Of a stretch of DNA of 64,000 bases, positions 25,096 through 36,659 are shown in pieces; the first letter of the stretch is position 1, and every line of letters starts with the position of its first letter. Source of the stretch: Holothuria scabra (Eukaryota; Echinodermata; Holothuroidea; Aspidochirotida; Holothuriidae); NCBI GenBank assembly GCA_037179385.1, contig CM074187.1, positions 13,951,450-14,015,449 on the forward strand, given 5' to 3'. The notes under the pieces were generated by a model. It did not search any database and was not told where the DNA came from. It saw nothing but the letters and a program-made list of their open reading frames with translations. Both the position numbers and the translations under genes were made by a program.

Positions 25096-26042
25096 CACTG
25101 TAAAAAAACTATAAAATTTACAACAAATTCCTGTGAAATTTACAGCATAATTTCTGTATTTTGTGTTTACCCCCCAAAAAATTGTTTTTCAATTAGGCAA
25201 ATTAGCAGGATATCTAACTTGTTAAAAGTTTACACTGTAAACACTCTGCATCATGGTATAAGTTATTAGTGTTATCACAGTAAAGCACTGTGTAACCTTC
25301 AGATTAGTTCAAACCGACTTTAAGTCCTATTAGCTACTTAAGTGGGCGTGGCCAAAATTTTGACCAAAAAAATTGTAAATTAATGTTTAGATCAGACCTA
25401 TACTAATAGGATCTGCAGAAAAAAACAGTTTTGGGAAAAAGAATAAGTAGTCAGTCAATACAGGTAAAGAAAATTGAGATGTATGAGCTGTATTTCTTTA
25501 AAAACTGTGTATTAAAGTTATTCACAATAAACAACTTGTGATACATAAAGCATAGTGTTACGTTACACAGTTAACACAATGTTTCCAAACCCAATTATGA
25601 ACGCCGCCCTTATAGACTCTGGATCTCATACCCGAGGCTGAATGCCTTGAGGTTGGTCAAGTGTTGTCCTTCAGTGGACGTATAGCTTCCTCGGGAAGCA
25701 GTTCAAGTTTGGTTTCGCCGAAATGCCCTTTGCCAGAGGGTCGGGAGGACTTTGGAGAAAGGATCTCATGCCCGAGACGCGAGGAGACATTAGCAAAATA
25801 ATGTACTGTGTTTATTCTGCTGGATGCGGCATAACCATCATAATGCTAAACAGTTTTACGGTCTTATGTACTTCTACATAATACAGCTGACAAAATTTCA
25901 CTGTAAAATTTACAACTGCTTCACTCTAAATTCTACAGGATTCGCGTTATTCCGTTTACAATTGACTATAAAAAATAACGCGTTTTTGTTGGCAATATTG
26001 CTGACAGCGGTTTCACTGTAAAATTTACAATTTTTTACAGTG
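25096..26042. mobile_element. CACTGTAAA-ended element, ~0.95 kb
   Basis: It begins cactgtaaaaaaactataaa and ends aattttttacagtg, an inverted repeat. The motif ctgtaaaatttacaa recurs inside near both ends (25900, 26016, and a variant near 25127). It has no coding region. It encloses a segment (25610-25790) that also occurs as the 98-bp tandem at 60.6 kb, so it may carry captured or nested repeat DNA. No convincing target duplication was seen, so the superfamily is left open. Confidence 0.6.
25610..25790 (+). repeat. Dispersed relative of the 98-bp tandem unit
   Basis: ttgaggttggtcaagtgttg, tccttcagtggacgtatagc and ttcctcgggaagcagttcaa, then ccctttgccagagggtcggg, match the unit at 60623-61075 in the same order, including the end block that follows the tandem there. 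Confidence 0.7.
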
Positions 26043-26596
26043 GATGTACAACACTCTTTCTGCGTTTATATAGTAGTACTCTAAGCGTCCAGAGAGAAGT
26101 TTTGGAAACAGTTTTGTATTCTGCCTCATTTGCTTTCAAGTTTTCCTTCTCTTTCCTTCAAAATACAATTTAACCTGAATAAATTTGCAAAATTGTTCTA
26201 TTATAAATTTGAGTCACAATTGATGAGGGAGAAAGTGACTAGTAAAAGCAGTCACCCAGACTGTATGCTTACCTGCATGGGCATCTTATATTTGCTTGCG
26301 TTCAAAAAGCTAATAATTTTTATACATAGAAAACACACCGCAAAAAATTTCTTTAAACTGAATGAAATAGACACAAAGAAATACTTAAAGAAAAAGGAAA
26401 AATGCGATCGATTTGTTTAAAAAAGTGAGTGTATTGCTTCCATCTCCGCTTTATATCTCTTTTATTTTTTTCCTTTAATTCCATTACATTTCTTTGAAAT
26501 TTTTTAAAGTGTCTGATAAATTTTCTTAACCCTCGCGCAAACACGTTAAGTTGTAGAAAATCTCAACCTTATATACAAAACAGCAATTGACACATA

Positions 26597-26740
26597 TGGT
26601 TAGTTAGGTGAGGTCTTTAGGCCCAGTTTTTCGACCAATTGGTTCATTTCGAGACGGTCACGGTCTTTTTCCAATTGTGGCCCACTGGCTTGTTTTCCCT
26701 ACATGTGTTTATCAGTGTGGAATGGTTTTTGCATCACAGA
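26597..26740 (-). mobile_element. tRNA-headed SINE fragment, reverse orientation (copy D)
   Basis: On the - strand it reads aaaacaagccagtgggccac, then aattggaaaaagaccgtgac, then a short tail of cctaactaacc. This matches the body and 3' end of the SINE at 9287-9553. The boundary with older sequence at the 5' side is uncertain. Confidence 0.6.
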
Positions 26741-27409
26741 GGTCTAGTTCAAGAAATATCACCCTAAGACGAATTTTCACTTTTACCTTTCGTCTGTCTT
26801 GCTTTATATAAAGTAGGAAGCTGCTAAGTCATTGCTTATTAACCTGTTTTCCTGGTCTTCTGCAAGAAGTCTCTATCCTCTTCGCCTACCTCGAGAAATC
26901 AAATATATTCCTATTTTTACAACTGCTGTTACACTGATGATCAAGAAACAAAGTTTTAAAGCATTGAGTTAACATTTTAAGCGGCATTTCAGGTGTTTAA
27001 GAGATTTTTCTGAGACAACAGACAACTTAACAGACTGCCGACAGGTGATTATGACTGGTGCGGGAAATTCTCATTCAAGATAATTTTCGAGGAAACTGCG
27101 AGGTTATTAATTGCTTTAGAACAGGAGGCAACCATCGAAAAAGTTTATACGGAATCGAAGGTTCAAAAGATAGCTAAGATGTTTCGGCTGGACCCCTTTA
27201 CGGCTCGTAATTTATTTCTTCCAACAACCATTATATACAATTGTTATTTACCTATCTTCTTTTTCAATAAAGTTGAGGAGGAAAAGATCATTTTTAAAAA
27301 TCAGCAAGTAAGGGTATCCATATATTTTTTCAGGAGGTCAATTGATAAGGCCGTACACATGATAGTTTGAATCATCGTGATTTGCAAAAGCTTCACACTT
27401 CAGTAACTT

Positions 27410-27440
27410 GCTTGCACACTGTAAAAACTATCCAACTAAC
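27410..27440. repeat. Short CACTGTAAAAACTAT end-like motif
   Basis: gcacactgtaaaaactatcc matches the left end of the element at 25096-26042, with no partner end found nearby. Probably a solitary remnant. Confidence 0.25.
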
Positions 27441-28320
27441 CAACTATACTGCTAAAAAAGTTCTGTATAATTACCGAACAAAAAGATTAAGAAATACAAA
27501 GATATAACACAAAAAGCTCTGGCATCTTTTGAAACTTTTTTGCCAGCACTTTTTCTATAATCTTTATGCAGCCCTTTATTACGATTTTGCTCTGCGAATT
27601 TACAGAAATTTTTCATTTTATAGTTTTAAGCACTTACGTCTCCACAGAAATAATGGAAATAACAGTCGCACTTGTCAATTTCTGAAAAGGAAGACGAAAG
27701 TTTATTTCTATGAAATTGGGCCGGTATAAATGAATTAAGGTAAAACCTAATTCATGTTACCTTGGTGCACACAAACTGGGGGATGCGGCAAAAACTCGTG
27801 GAAACGAAACTGCAAAACTAGGCAGTCTTCGCGAAATGAACCACTACCATAACTTCTCTTTCAATTTCCGGTTTCCGTGAGCCATTAGCCCGATAGATCA
27901 TGTTCAAGTTTTCGTCGTAGTCACTGCTATGTGGATCATCTTGAAAAAGTGTCGTCGTGGGTTGACAAAATCATTGAGTATCGTTTAATCAGTCATAATT
28001 CATTTCCGTGTAGAAATCAGGAATTCATTTAGTCCTAGGATGTTCCCAGGGATAACGAACTGTCTTTGAAGGCTTCGATAAGTTGAAACACGCATGTTAG
28101 ACTAAAATTTTTTCCAAGAAGTAAGGTGATATTATTTTCTGGGAAGTTTATTGCATGTTACTATTTATGGGTTTATGCATGATGTAGGGATAGGAATCAA
28201 TGCAAATTGCATCAGTCTGGTCTTTTTCATTTTTACTTAAAGGTAAAGAACATTTCAAAGCAGTATTACTTAGTGTTATATGCTAGTGGAAATTAAGAAA
28301 GTACAACGCACCGTATGTGA

Positions 28321-28404
28321 AATACGGGCACTTGATCCTAGCATGGAGCGAGTAACTCCATGATCCTAGTATGAAAGTGCTAACTTCGAGTATAGTGCCG
28401 TATT
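28321..28404. other. Compound palindrome
   Basis: aatacgggcact (28321-28332) pairs with agtgccgtatt (28394-28404). Inside, catggag and ctccatg form a second stem, and tgatccta occurs on both sides (gatcctagcatgg, gatcctagtatg). It could be a very small inverted-repeat element or the template of a structured RNA. No conservation evidence is available. Confidence 0.5.
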
Positions 28405-29309
28405 CCATGATACTAAGTCGGGACAGTTACATTAGCATTACATCGTTTAAATTGTGGAAACTATTAAGAGCCAGAAATATACCAGAAGTACACGACAGAA
28501 AAATAGAATAGAAAAATATGAGAATAACTCCATTATAGATAGTCAGGGATCAATAATTCTGTTCGTGACTTTGCAAGAAATAAGACATTAGAGGCTCCAC
28601 TAATCAGCTTCGACTGTAGCAAGACAGCGGGAAGTTAGTGTCTACGATTGACACCTACAGCGAATCACTGGTTCGAGTAACGATACTGTATCGATTGTAA
28701 TACAACAAGGAACAGTTCCTACAACTTTAGCTAACAATGATTGTCAGTGGGTTAGCGCGACAAATAAGTGTTTTTAAACTCTGGAATGTGTAATAGATCC
28801 AATCAACCACTGAGTATGTAATCTGCTGACGATCATAACTTTCAAATTTAATTTTGGTCAAGTATTCTGTTACTTAAAAATCTCGTACCAAGGTCCAAAT
28901 TAAGACATACGAGCATTTTATGTATTTTGATTGAATTTAAGACAAGGCTGTTATTATAACTGATCGATTGAATTTCACAGATCAAGCAAAGCTTCAAATT
29001 TTCTGCAATTGCCTTTCCTTGAGACAGATTAATTTTTCTGGAATCTTTTCCTTGGTGGTAAAGGTTGTTAGAAAAGCAGCCACATACCAAAATTTGGTGA
29101 CAAGTATGGTAGGATGGGTAGGGGAGAAGGGGTAAGATACGAGACCCAAGAAGTGGAGTAGCCATGTGACATGATAATTTGGAGTCCATACTGGCTCCTT
29201 AATCACTGAAGTGCCGAAATGTACTAATCGCTGTGAGCTGATAAACACTCACGATGACCAGTTTGCTTCCGGCAAACCGACAGTGCCCTTGTAAATATTT
29301 GGTTAGTGT

Positions 29310-29540
29310 TGGTTTGGACCCCTGTTACAACCAATAATAATAAAAAATGTATGTACGTAGAAACATATGTAGGAGGGCATATAGATAGACATATATGTAG
29401 GTAGGTACAAACATCGGGTAGGCTGACAGGCCGGTAAGCAGGAAGGCGGTCGAGTAGATAGTTTGGTTCCTGCGAGCACGCTTGAGTATCGTTGCATATT
29501 TATGTGAGCTGATGAGAACATATAGTAAATGCACAACAGT
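29310..29540. repeat. Partial copy of a foldback arm
   Basis: cctgttacaaccaataataa at the left matches the terminus gttacaaccgataatg of the foldback element. Further in, gtaggctgacaggccggtaa, gcaggaaggcgg and gcgagcacgc resemble the left arm's gcaggtaagcttgcagaagg region. Only one arm is seen. Confidence 0.55.
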
Positions 29541-30585
29541 AGCAGTGTATATATATGTGAATTAAATTTACATCAAAACGATATAAAAAGCTAACAAAAG
29601 CTGACATAATGAATCATGGTCGTGTGTCTAAGTGGTTATGCCTGGGTTTAGGAATTCCTCCCTGTCGCTCTTTCCATAGTTTATTATACTAACCACCATC
29701 GGGACAAAACAATGGGTATGATAGGTATATCTCGTTGGAGAACTTTTGGTTTGAATCCGTCCGGCCATTATGTATAGATTCAATAGCGAAGGTAACTCAT
29801 ATGATGAGTAAATGTCCGATTAGACAATGCAGTTATCATCAGTCAACACTTTCCCCGGGTTTCATCCATGCCTCTTCCAGTGACAACAAAGGGGAATTCC
29901 TAAACCAAGTAAAGAACTAAGAATGGTGACTAAGACCTTGCAGCAAAACTATTTATGTTGTTCTTTGTTATTTTAGGTTTTTAGTGTCTCTGAAGGTTTA
30001 ATTTTTTCTTTGCTTTCTCTAATGGTCTATAAGTCTGTAACTTTTGCATGGGTATATATATCAGACAGCTGTCTGTTTGCATGACCTCGCAAACTCTAAC
30101 TTTAAATATTATCTAACTAAGTACATGCCAGTGCGTAACCCCTTCCCACATGCGGGACTGCAATCATGAAGCTCTACTGGTATGCCTATGCCCGTCTGTG
30201 TGCCTGTTTGCCCCCTGTCCGTCTTTCCGGCTGACAGCAAAACTGATATCTATACACAAATCCGGGTACCAAGTGATCCTGAGATTTGTTCAACGCAATC
30301 TCGAGCCATCCCTTGATTTCTTTCTCTACCTGTTACTTAAAAAGTGTTGTTCAATCCAAAACACTCGCTAACTTTGCTGGTGCTCATGGAATTCTTTGCA
30401 GTGAATAGACTTGACTTTCTCTCCACGTGGGGCCAAGGCAAATTCTACTGCTTGCGGGATTGACCAACCCCAAAATCAGCGGTGCCTTTTTTGATATTCC
30501 TTCAAAAATGACGTCAGTGGTGACGTCAATGCATAAGGTCTCCCGCGAAACCTTAGCTTTAGCTTAAGATTAATATTCGGGCCAG

Positions 30586-30724
30586 GCGCACTGTTTGACA
30601 AAAAAATTCCTGACTGGCTAACGATAGCCCTAATCCTAACCTAAACCCTAACCCGAAAAAAGAATACAATCGATACAATACAATGGCAACAGCCAATCAA
30701 AAAACACCTTCTTAAACAGTGCAC
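30586..30724 (-). mobile_element. 140-bp element with GCGCACTGTTTAAC ends, copy 1
   Basis: The ends gcgcactgtttgac and cttaaacagtgcac form an inverted repeat. On the - strand the interior reads tgattggctgttgccattgt, then attgtatcgattgtattc, then a ggttagggttta-like stretch, shared with copies at 30783, 49979 and 60200. The ends resemble the CAGTG of hAT-like elements, but no 8-bp duplication was confirmed. Confidence 0.75.
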
Positions 30725-30782
30725 GTCAAACCGTAATATTCCTTCGTAAGATCTATTTACCTACCAAATAAATACGGTGGAT

Positions 30783-31313
30783 GCGCACTGTTTAACATGG
30801 TGTTTCTTTATTGGCTGCTGCCATTGTATTGTATCGACTGTATTTTTTGTTTGGTTTAGGGATTTAAGCCCAGGTCACATTACAGCTATATCGGATTAAT
30901 GTCCGATTTTTGTGAGTTTAGGTTAGTATCTCCTCCATCCATTGTCGGAAAGAACCAAAAATTTGCCATTCTGTGTTAATGCATGACCGGTACGAGGGGA
31001 CCACGGAAATGAAATAAAAACTACTTATTTCGTGACGTCTCATTGATAAATAGCTCTTATCGTACTACGCGTATTCCGATAAAAGCTGTCTGCGGATGTG
31101 ACGTCACGAAATAATTGGTATAACTTAGAATTTCGTAGTCCTGCGATACCATTCATATATCTAAACAGGTTGGGAAATTTTTGTTTCTTTTCGACCAAAG
31201 ATGGAGGAGATATTAATTAAAACTCACAAAAATCGTAGCGAAATCCGATCCGATATCGCTGTAGTGTGACCTGGCCGTTAGCCAGTTAGGAAATTTCTAG
31301 TTAAACACTGAGC
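30783..31313 (+). mobile_element. GCGCACTGTTTAAC element, copy 2, interrupted
   Basis: The left part (gcgcactgtttaacatggtg through attgtatcgactgtatt) and the right part (gttagccagttaggaaattt, then ttaaacactgagc) match the uninterrupted copy at 60200-60340. They are separated by a second element (30868-31276). Part of the interior seen at 60200 is missing, so the insertion came with a small deletion or into a shorter variant. Confidence 0.7.
30868..31276. mobile_element. AGGTCACA-ended element nested in the 140-bp element
   Basis: The left end gcccaggtcacattacagct, then atatcggat, mirrors the right end gatatcgctgtagtgtgacc, then tggc. TTA at each outer side (ttta before, gtta after) fits a 3-bp target duplication of the PIF/Harbinger type; this is suggestive only. 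Inside, a second inverted pair, cttatttcgtgacgtc and gacgtcacgaaataatt, makes a nested stem. There is no coding region. Confidence 0.75.
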
Positions 31314-31319
31314 ATCACC

Positions 31320-32205
31320 CCAATAAATGAAGTTTAGTTGGCTGTCTCGAAAGATATTTCGGGCGTTACCAATGATGGGTACAAGGTGTGTTATCGATAT
31401 GCGCACACGGTTGCACACCTGGACGCAGTCAAGCTAGACATAGCTACCCACGGTAGTGGCGTCAGAGAAAGAAAACCCTATAGCTGCATTCAAAAAGTGG
31501 AAATCCGAAAGTCAGAAACACAATTGCATTTTTACGAAACATATTGAGTATATGCGACTTAAATTTGAGTTTCAAATGGAGAGATGAGTTAAAGCACAAG
31601 CAAGCGCTACTTGTCCATTCCATTGTTGGATTATATTAGACCTGGTATTTTGTCGTTGATAGTTGGCAGGCTAAACTCTTTAGAACCATAATATTGATGT
31701 TTTAAGTACCATAATTTATTCATGGGAAGAAAACAGTTCAAAGCCCTTGGTAATAAACCATGGGTAAAATTCAAATGAAATTTGACATTTCATATGATAT
31801 TGCTGAGACTTTATCAAAAATAGAACAGTTAATCTTCTTACTCGTATTTTGTTTTTATTTCCCGGGGCCTTGTTGCAAAACGAATTGGAATAAAAATGAG
31901 ATGACGATTTATGTATACCATAGACATATGCATTGCAAGACCAGCGTCGATAATGAGTTTTGACGTAATAACCGCATAATAACAGAATTCATCAAAGCAA
32001 TACACTTAACGATAACAAGCTATTTTTATATCACATATCTATTAATATCTCGTCCAATGTTTACAAATTATTTTTCTTTTTTCTGGCTCTTTTCCATCCT
32101 CTCTTTGACTAGCATTTCTTTATCAATATTTGAGAGCAATTACGACGCGAACTTCAAAGATGCTCTGTAAATCCAAAACAGAAAAATTAGGAAATTACGA
32201 CTGGA
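31320..32205. other. No gene or defined repeat seen
   Basis: A frame open for 69 codons on the + strand (31338-31547) has fair protein-like composition but no usable acceptor or donor, so it is not called. The rest is AT-rich. Confidence 0.35.
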
Positions 32206-32208
32206 TAT

Positions 32209-32380
32209 TCACTCTAATAAAGTCAAAATGACTGTTTTTCGATTGAAACATACTTTCAATAAGACTGAATTCATTATATCAATAGAAAAGAGTGAGAGTG
32301 ACTCTTTTCGACTGAAAAAAGTTTATTTTCAATAAATATTGAACCAATAATACCACTCTAAAAACGGTCATTTCACCCTC
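32209..32380. repeat. GAGTGA-type repeat, weak copy
   Basis: cactctaataaagtcaaaat at the left and ccactctaaaaacggtca with tttcaccctc at the right, with agagtgagagtgactctttt in the middle, recall the palindromic repeats at 1389 and 55517. Alignment is poor. Confidence 0.4.
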
Positions 32381-33740
32381 AATGTATTTTAAAGCAAAAT
32401 TTCCTTTCCTCTCCTTTTCCCAACACTCCTGTGCTAAGGCCACCTCTGCTACACTGTTACATCAAAACTTCAAAATGATTGCCCAAACAATACAACAAGA
32501 GTGTAAAAATGACACAGAAGTTTTAAAATGTACTATTAGTCTGCGATTTCAAAACATTTTATCATAAACACGCTGGATAAATATAGGGCAGTTTGTTGAA
32601 AACGAAACCTTTCTTTTCATCCCGTTAGCATCTGGCTACTCTTACAGTAACAAGATAAGGCTCGGAGTACAGAACACCAACAAACCAAGGACTGTTCACT
32701 TTGAAACAGTCAATTAATTAATAAATTAAACTTCTATAAAATGTATCAAACACCTTTCAAGGAAGAATTGAGTTCCATGTGAATAAACTCATAACCAATC
32801 ATTTTAATCTTGGACGATTCGAATGTGAAACATTTGCATATCTAACTGAAGAAGATACAAATAATCAAGAATATCATTATAACTAGAAAAAATGGTAAAT
32901 AAATCTGTTCAGTCGTTTTACATTATCTCCAGTAGGCCCACTTCAAAGTTAACAATTTCTTTTCCCCATTTTTACTTGCCAACATTTTTCTCCAGGTTGC
33001 AACGTCCAATTCAACTTTGAAATAATGATTTCTTTTTTAAAAAAGTGCTCTTTTCTCAATTAAACGTGATTAAATCAAAGATGTCAAAGTATTATTATTT
33101 TTTTTGTCTTTTTATTCGGAAAGGCATTATATCCTATATCATGAGATAACGCGTTTTCAAGCAAGTGCAATTTAACAATTTTTGTGCTTTCATCTCCGCT
33201 GACATTATAGGTGACCTTTGAACTCGACCAAAATAGATACAGCTCATCTATTGAATGGACGAAGCCACTTTCTTAGCGTGAAACAAACTCCTTACTTGAG
33301 TGTTACGATTTTCACTAGGTTTGTCCTGTGGTGACCTCAAATTACATTTGAGGTATACCAAAAGTTATATTCTATACAGCAACTATCATGAAAAGTACCC
33401 GCCATTTCTACCTTGAGAATCGAGTTTATAAACCAAGTGTCACAAATGCATACTCATTCAATCGCCACCCTCTTTTTAAATATTTTCTTCGCCTTAAGCT
33501 AAGAATAAAACACCAGACGTGATAATTGGAATTCAGAGCAGACATTCGGTAGAATGCCCGCAAATGAGAGGAGATGTATGGAAGTTACAAGGGTGGAAAC
33601 GTGCGCGCTCACTATGCTAATACTAGAAAAATGTATAAAAGATATGATTCTTTAATTAAAATTAAGGGAAAACATGGTGTCTCAGTTTCACCCTGTGTAA
33701 ACACCTTTTTATGTGAACAATCTAACTTCTCAATAGTGTC

Positions 33741-33876
33741 TTCTGAATCCATAAACCGGAATCGTTTACTTATACCATTTCCTGTCGCAGGCCTTACAGC
33801 ACTGTTAAGAGTTACTACAAAATCAATACAATTTGGAAGGCCGACTAATAAAAGCCGCTTTTATGCGAAACAATAA
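33741..33876 (+). CDS. Candidate terminal exon, low confidence
   Basis: After the acceptor ctaacttctcaatag the frame is open for 45 codons to TAA (SSESINRNRLLIPFPVAGL, then TTKSIQFGRPTNKSRF). AATAAA overlaps the stop codon. The frame is also open upstream of the acceptor, and no partner exon was found. Confidence 0.22.
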
Positions 33877-34377
33877 ATCGTGTATAGTCTGATAGTCTTT
33901 TACGTAAATTGTAGATCGGCAGATGCAGCTAGGTAAATGAAGAAAGCAATTAATAACACCGGGAGCAAGTATACTGATTGTATGAAGGGTTGAACGGATT
34001 ACTAATTACAGTCATGCGAGGGAAGCAAAATAGTAACAAATATATAGATATGCTGGCATTTTCACGAAACCTATAAAATAATATTTAAGTATATTTTGCA
34101 GTTTGGGATAGAGGCATGTTTACGACCCAAGTATATTTTTGACATCAAAATAGTTTTTGAAGATTTTCTGTTAATGCAAACTAAACTGAGACAAGATTGC
34201 AGGCCCCCCTTACCTCCTACGCATCTCCATATTGTGAACACATTCGTCGAATGTAGTAAATTAAGAGCCAATGTAGGGAAGTTTTAGAAGGACGTCACTA
34301 ACAATAATTTGCTTAGAATTTCTTCAGTTCCTAATTGTTGGTAAAAGTACTTCCTGTTTCGAGCTTTCTTTGACGGG

Positions 34378-34406
34378 ATTTACTTTTGACATTGTCAAAA
34401 GTAAAT
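34378..34406. other. Perfect 13-bp palindrome with 3-base centre
   Basis: atttacttttgac, then att, then gtcaaaagtaaat: every base of the arms pairs. It lies about 80 bases beyond the stop of the candidate - strand exon at 34487-34716. It could be a hairpin in a 3' region, the core of a small element, or chance; a perfect 13-bp pairing is unlikely by chance at any given site. Confidence 0.7.
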
Positions 34407-34486
34407 TAATGAGAAAACAAACTCGACACAAGCGTGACGCAGTTTTGTATTACTCTTTTCTTACCACACTTTATTGAGAGCTACGA

Positions 34487-34716
34487 TTAATTAACAGAAT
34501 TATTCAAATTGTAGGCAATACTTTGGCTCAAAATCAACCCTTTTTTATTCACAATGCGGTCGGCGCCTGTCATTTTGTATTCATATAACTGGAATAACAA
34601 CTCTAAAGGTGGATGTTTAGCGGTAAAGATAACGCTAGCCATGGTTTCTAAAATACTCTTGAAAAGAGGAATATCAACGAAATGTGCTTCTAGAAAAGAA
34701 CTACCATGCTGATTTA
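34487..34716 (-). CDS. Candidate terminal exon, - strand, unidentified
   Basis: On the - strand the frame runs to TAA (34487-34489), with AATAAA 12 bases beyond it (complement of 34470-34475). Two acceptors are possible: ttacccaacag, giving 34716 as the first base, or gttcttttctag, giving 34689. Both leave the same phase. The translation includes HFVDIPLFKSILETMASVI, then FTAKHPPLELLFQLYEYKM, then ADRIVNKKGLILSQSIAYN, soluble-protein-like and rather helical. I do not recognise it. The next - strand candidate exons upstream (39487, 40722) do not join it in phase directly. Confidence 0.45.
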
Positions 34717-36132
34717 CTGTTGGGTAATACGGGATGACGTATGATATCAATTATTGAAAAACAAAAACAGTGATCTGTTACAGCGAGGGATGGAACTAAA
34801 ATCAAAAGAGTTTCCACGTAAAGGATTTTACGTAAAAATAATAAATTCTTTAACGATCCTTGTTTACGTCAAGCTTTTCAAAGTACAAGTTAGTTATGAA
34901 TTGATATATTCATTTCACCCAGTAAAATTTTGATGAATTCTTCCATTTTTAATAATCATTTTAGGTTTTGTCAAATAATGCTAAGCTTTATTGTCAGACA
35001 TTTTGTTCCAATTCTGAATTATTTCCTGTTGATTTGTTGTTTGATGCACAGTACTCATTTCATCAACCAAATCAACCAAGAAATGTTGTTATTATACAAC
35101 ACTGGTAAATAGTTACACTACTTCTAAACATTTGGAGGGAAATTGGAAGTAGGAAGATCTGCCCATTTTCTACAGAGGGCAAGCAATTTTTTTTTAATTT
35201 ATAATTGAAAAAACAAGAATCACGTACACGTAAAGTACGTTCCCCACAAACCTCTTTTTGAACATGAGGTAACTGTTTATTTTAAGAGCACCTATACGCT
35301 AAGGCCCAATTGCTTTTGTAAAATTGTTGAACTATTCAAATTCATCCTGATGATGAATCGCAAGAAGGTTTTTAGACACTAACCATGAGAAGGGGCACTT
35401 ACTACTCAAGATGTTTTCATATCCAAGGCACATGTGGAACGGATGTACCTATGCCAGACTCTTGTGTTGTAATTATTCCGTTAACTAGGAAAGTATAGCG
35501 ATGACATGCTTAATTTGATCTGTAGTATTTTCCAGGGTCTTTTATTTTCACTACTCAAAACCTTGACGACTCAAACAATAAGGGATTGTCCAAAATACTT
35601 AACTGATACTCTTGTATAGTGTCAATGCATTGCTCACAAAGTGAATTCGGCAAGCTCATGGGCAACGCAATTTTTCAGGTCACCCGGAGTTCCTCAAGTC
35701 AATGGCATTTTACGTGACTGAAAGTAAATTTGAGGGAGGTATCAACTTGTGGAAAATGTGTTACTCAAGCCTCCCTATAATTAAGGAACTTCGTGAAGAA
35801 AAAAAATATCCGAAGGCTAAATTTTAGATCTAAGGGACCTTTGTAATAATTCCTTGTTCTTATTTAGCTCTCTTCGTTCTTTTTACTACAGCGACAAATT
35901 TCCTATCTATTTTTCTAGAACAAATGGAATTATTCCTTCTTCACGTACCGTACCCCGTGCTATTTTGGAATAGTGAAGGATTTAATTCCATTGCCAAGCG
36001 ATGGCAATGACAATTATTTGAAAATTATCTTTTTTGAGGATTTCACTTGAGTATGTCTTACTCTAAAGGAAAATTGAACCGCCTCAATTTAAATTTGTGA
36101 AGTACACGCTATTCTATTTCATGAATGATTAA

Positions 36133-36146
36133 CGGGGGGGGGGGGG
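36133..36146. repeat. Poly-G tract
   Basis: A run of about 13 G in AT-rich surroundings. A similar 10-G run preceded by seven T is at 42391-42407. Such runs can form four-stranded structures or mark sequencing error. Confidence 0.8.
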
Positions 36147-36659
36147 TCATCATGTGACTGTATGTTTTCACTCAGATGTGAAATTTGCTGCTGGATGTAC
36201 CTTGAATATGCAATATTTTGGTCCTGAATTGTCATGAAGAAACTTAAAAGAGAAGTATATACGGAAGAACTTTTTAAGATTTAAAAAGTGTTGCTTTGAA
36301 ATAACTATGGGGCGACTACATTTGCTCTGTATGATCTCGTTGAACACTTGCCCGTTGGATCGCACCGTTGTTTTAGTCAGGGTTACCTAAAACCTTAACA
36401 TTATTTGTTGTGTTACGCTGAACATTGCTTTATCGATCGTTCTACCAGAACCAATTGAAAAATAGTCAGATCACATCTCACCAAAGTTGGACTCATTTAC
36501 CTCCTAAAATCTTGGGTGAAGAGCTGCCCAAATTTAATCAATAGTGTCTTCAAGCTGAAAGGTGAATTTTTACCATAACTGAAAAACAAGGGTTACCGGT
36601 TCCAGTTTCCCTCATTACAAAAATAGAATGGACACACGTTACACTGATTGCAAACCCCT

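Noticed and set aside
29493..29520. Hammerhead-like ctgatgag
   Set aside because: No stem II partner or GAAA follows at a suitable distance.
30625..30660. Telomere-like stretch (ccctaatcctaacctaaacc, then ctaaccc)
   Set aside because: The same ggttagggattaggttag-type sequence is part of the interior of the 140-bp element copies at 49979 and 60200, so it is an element component and not an interstitial telomere.
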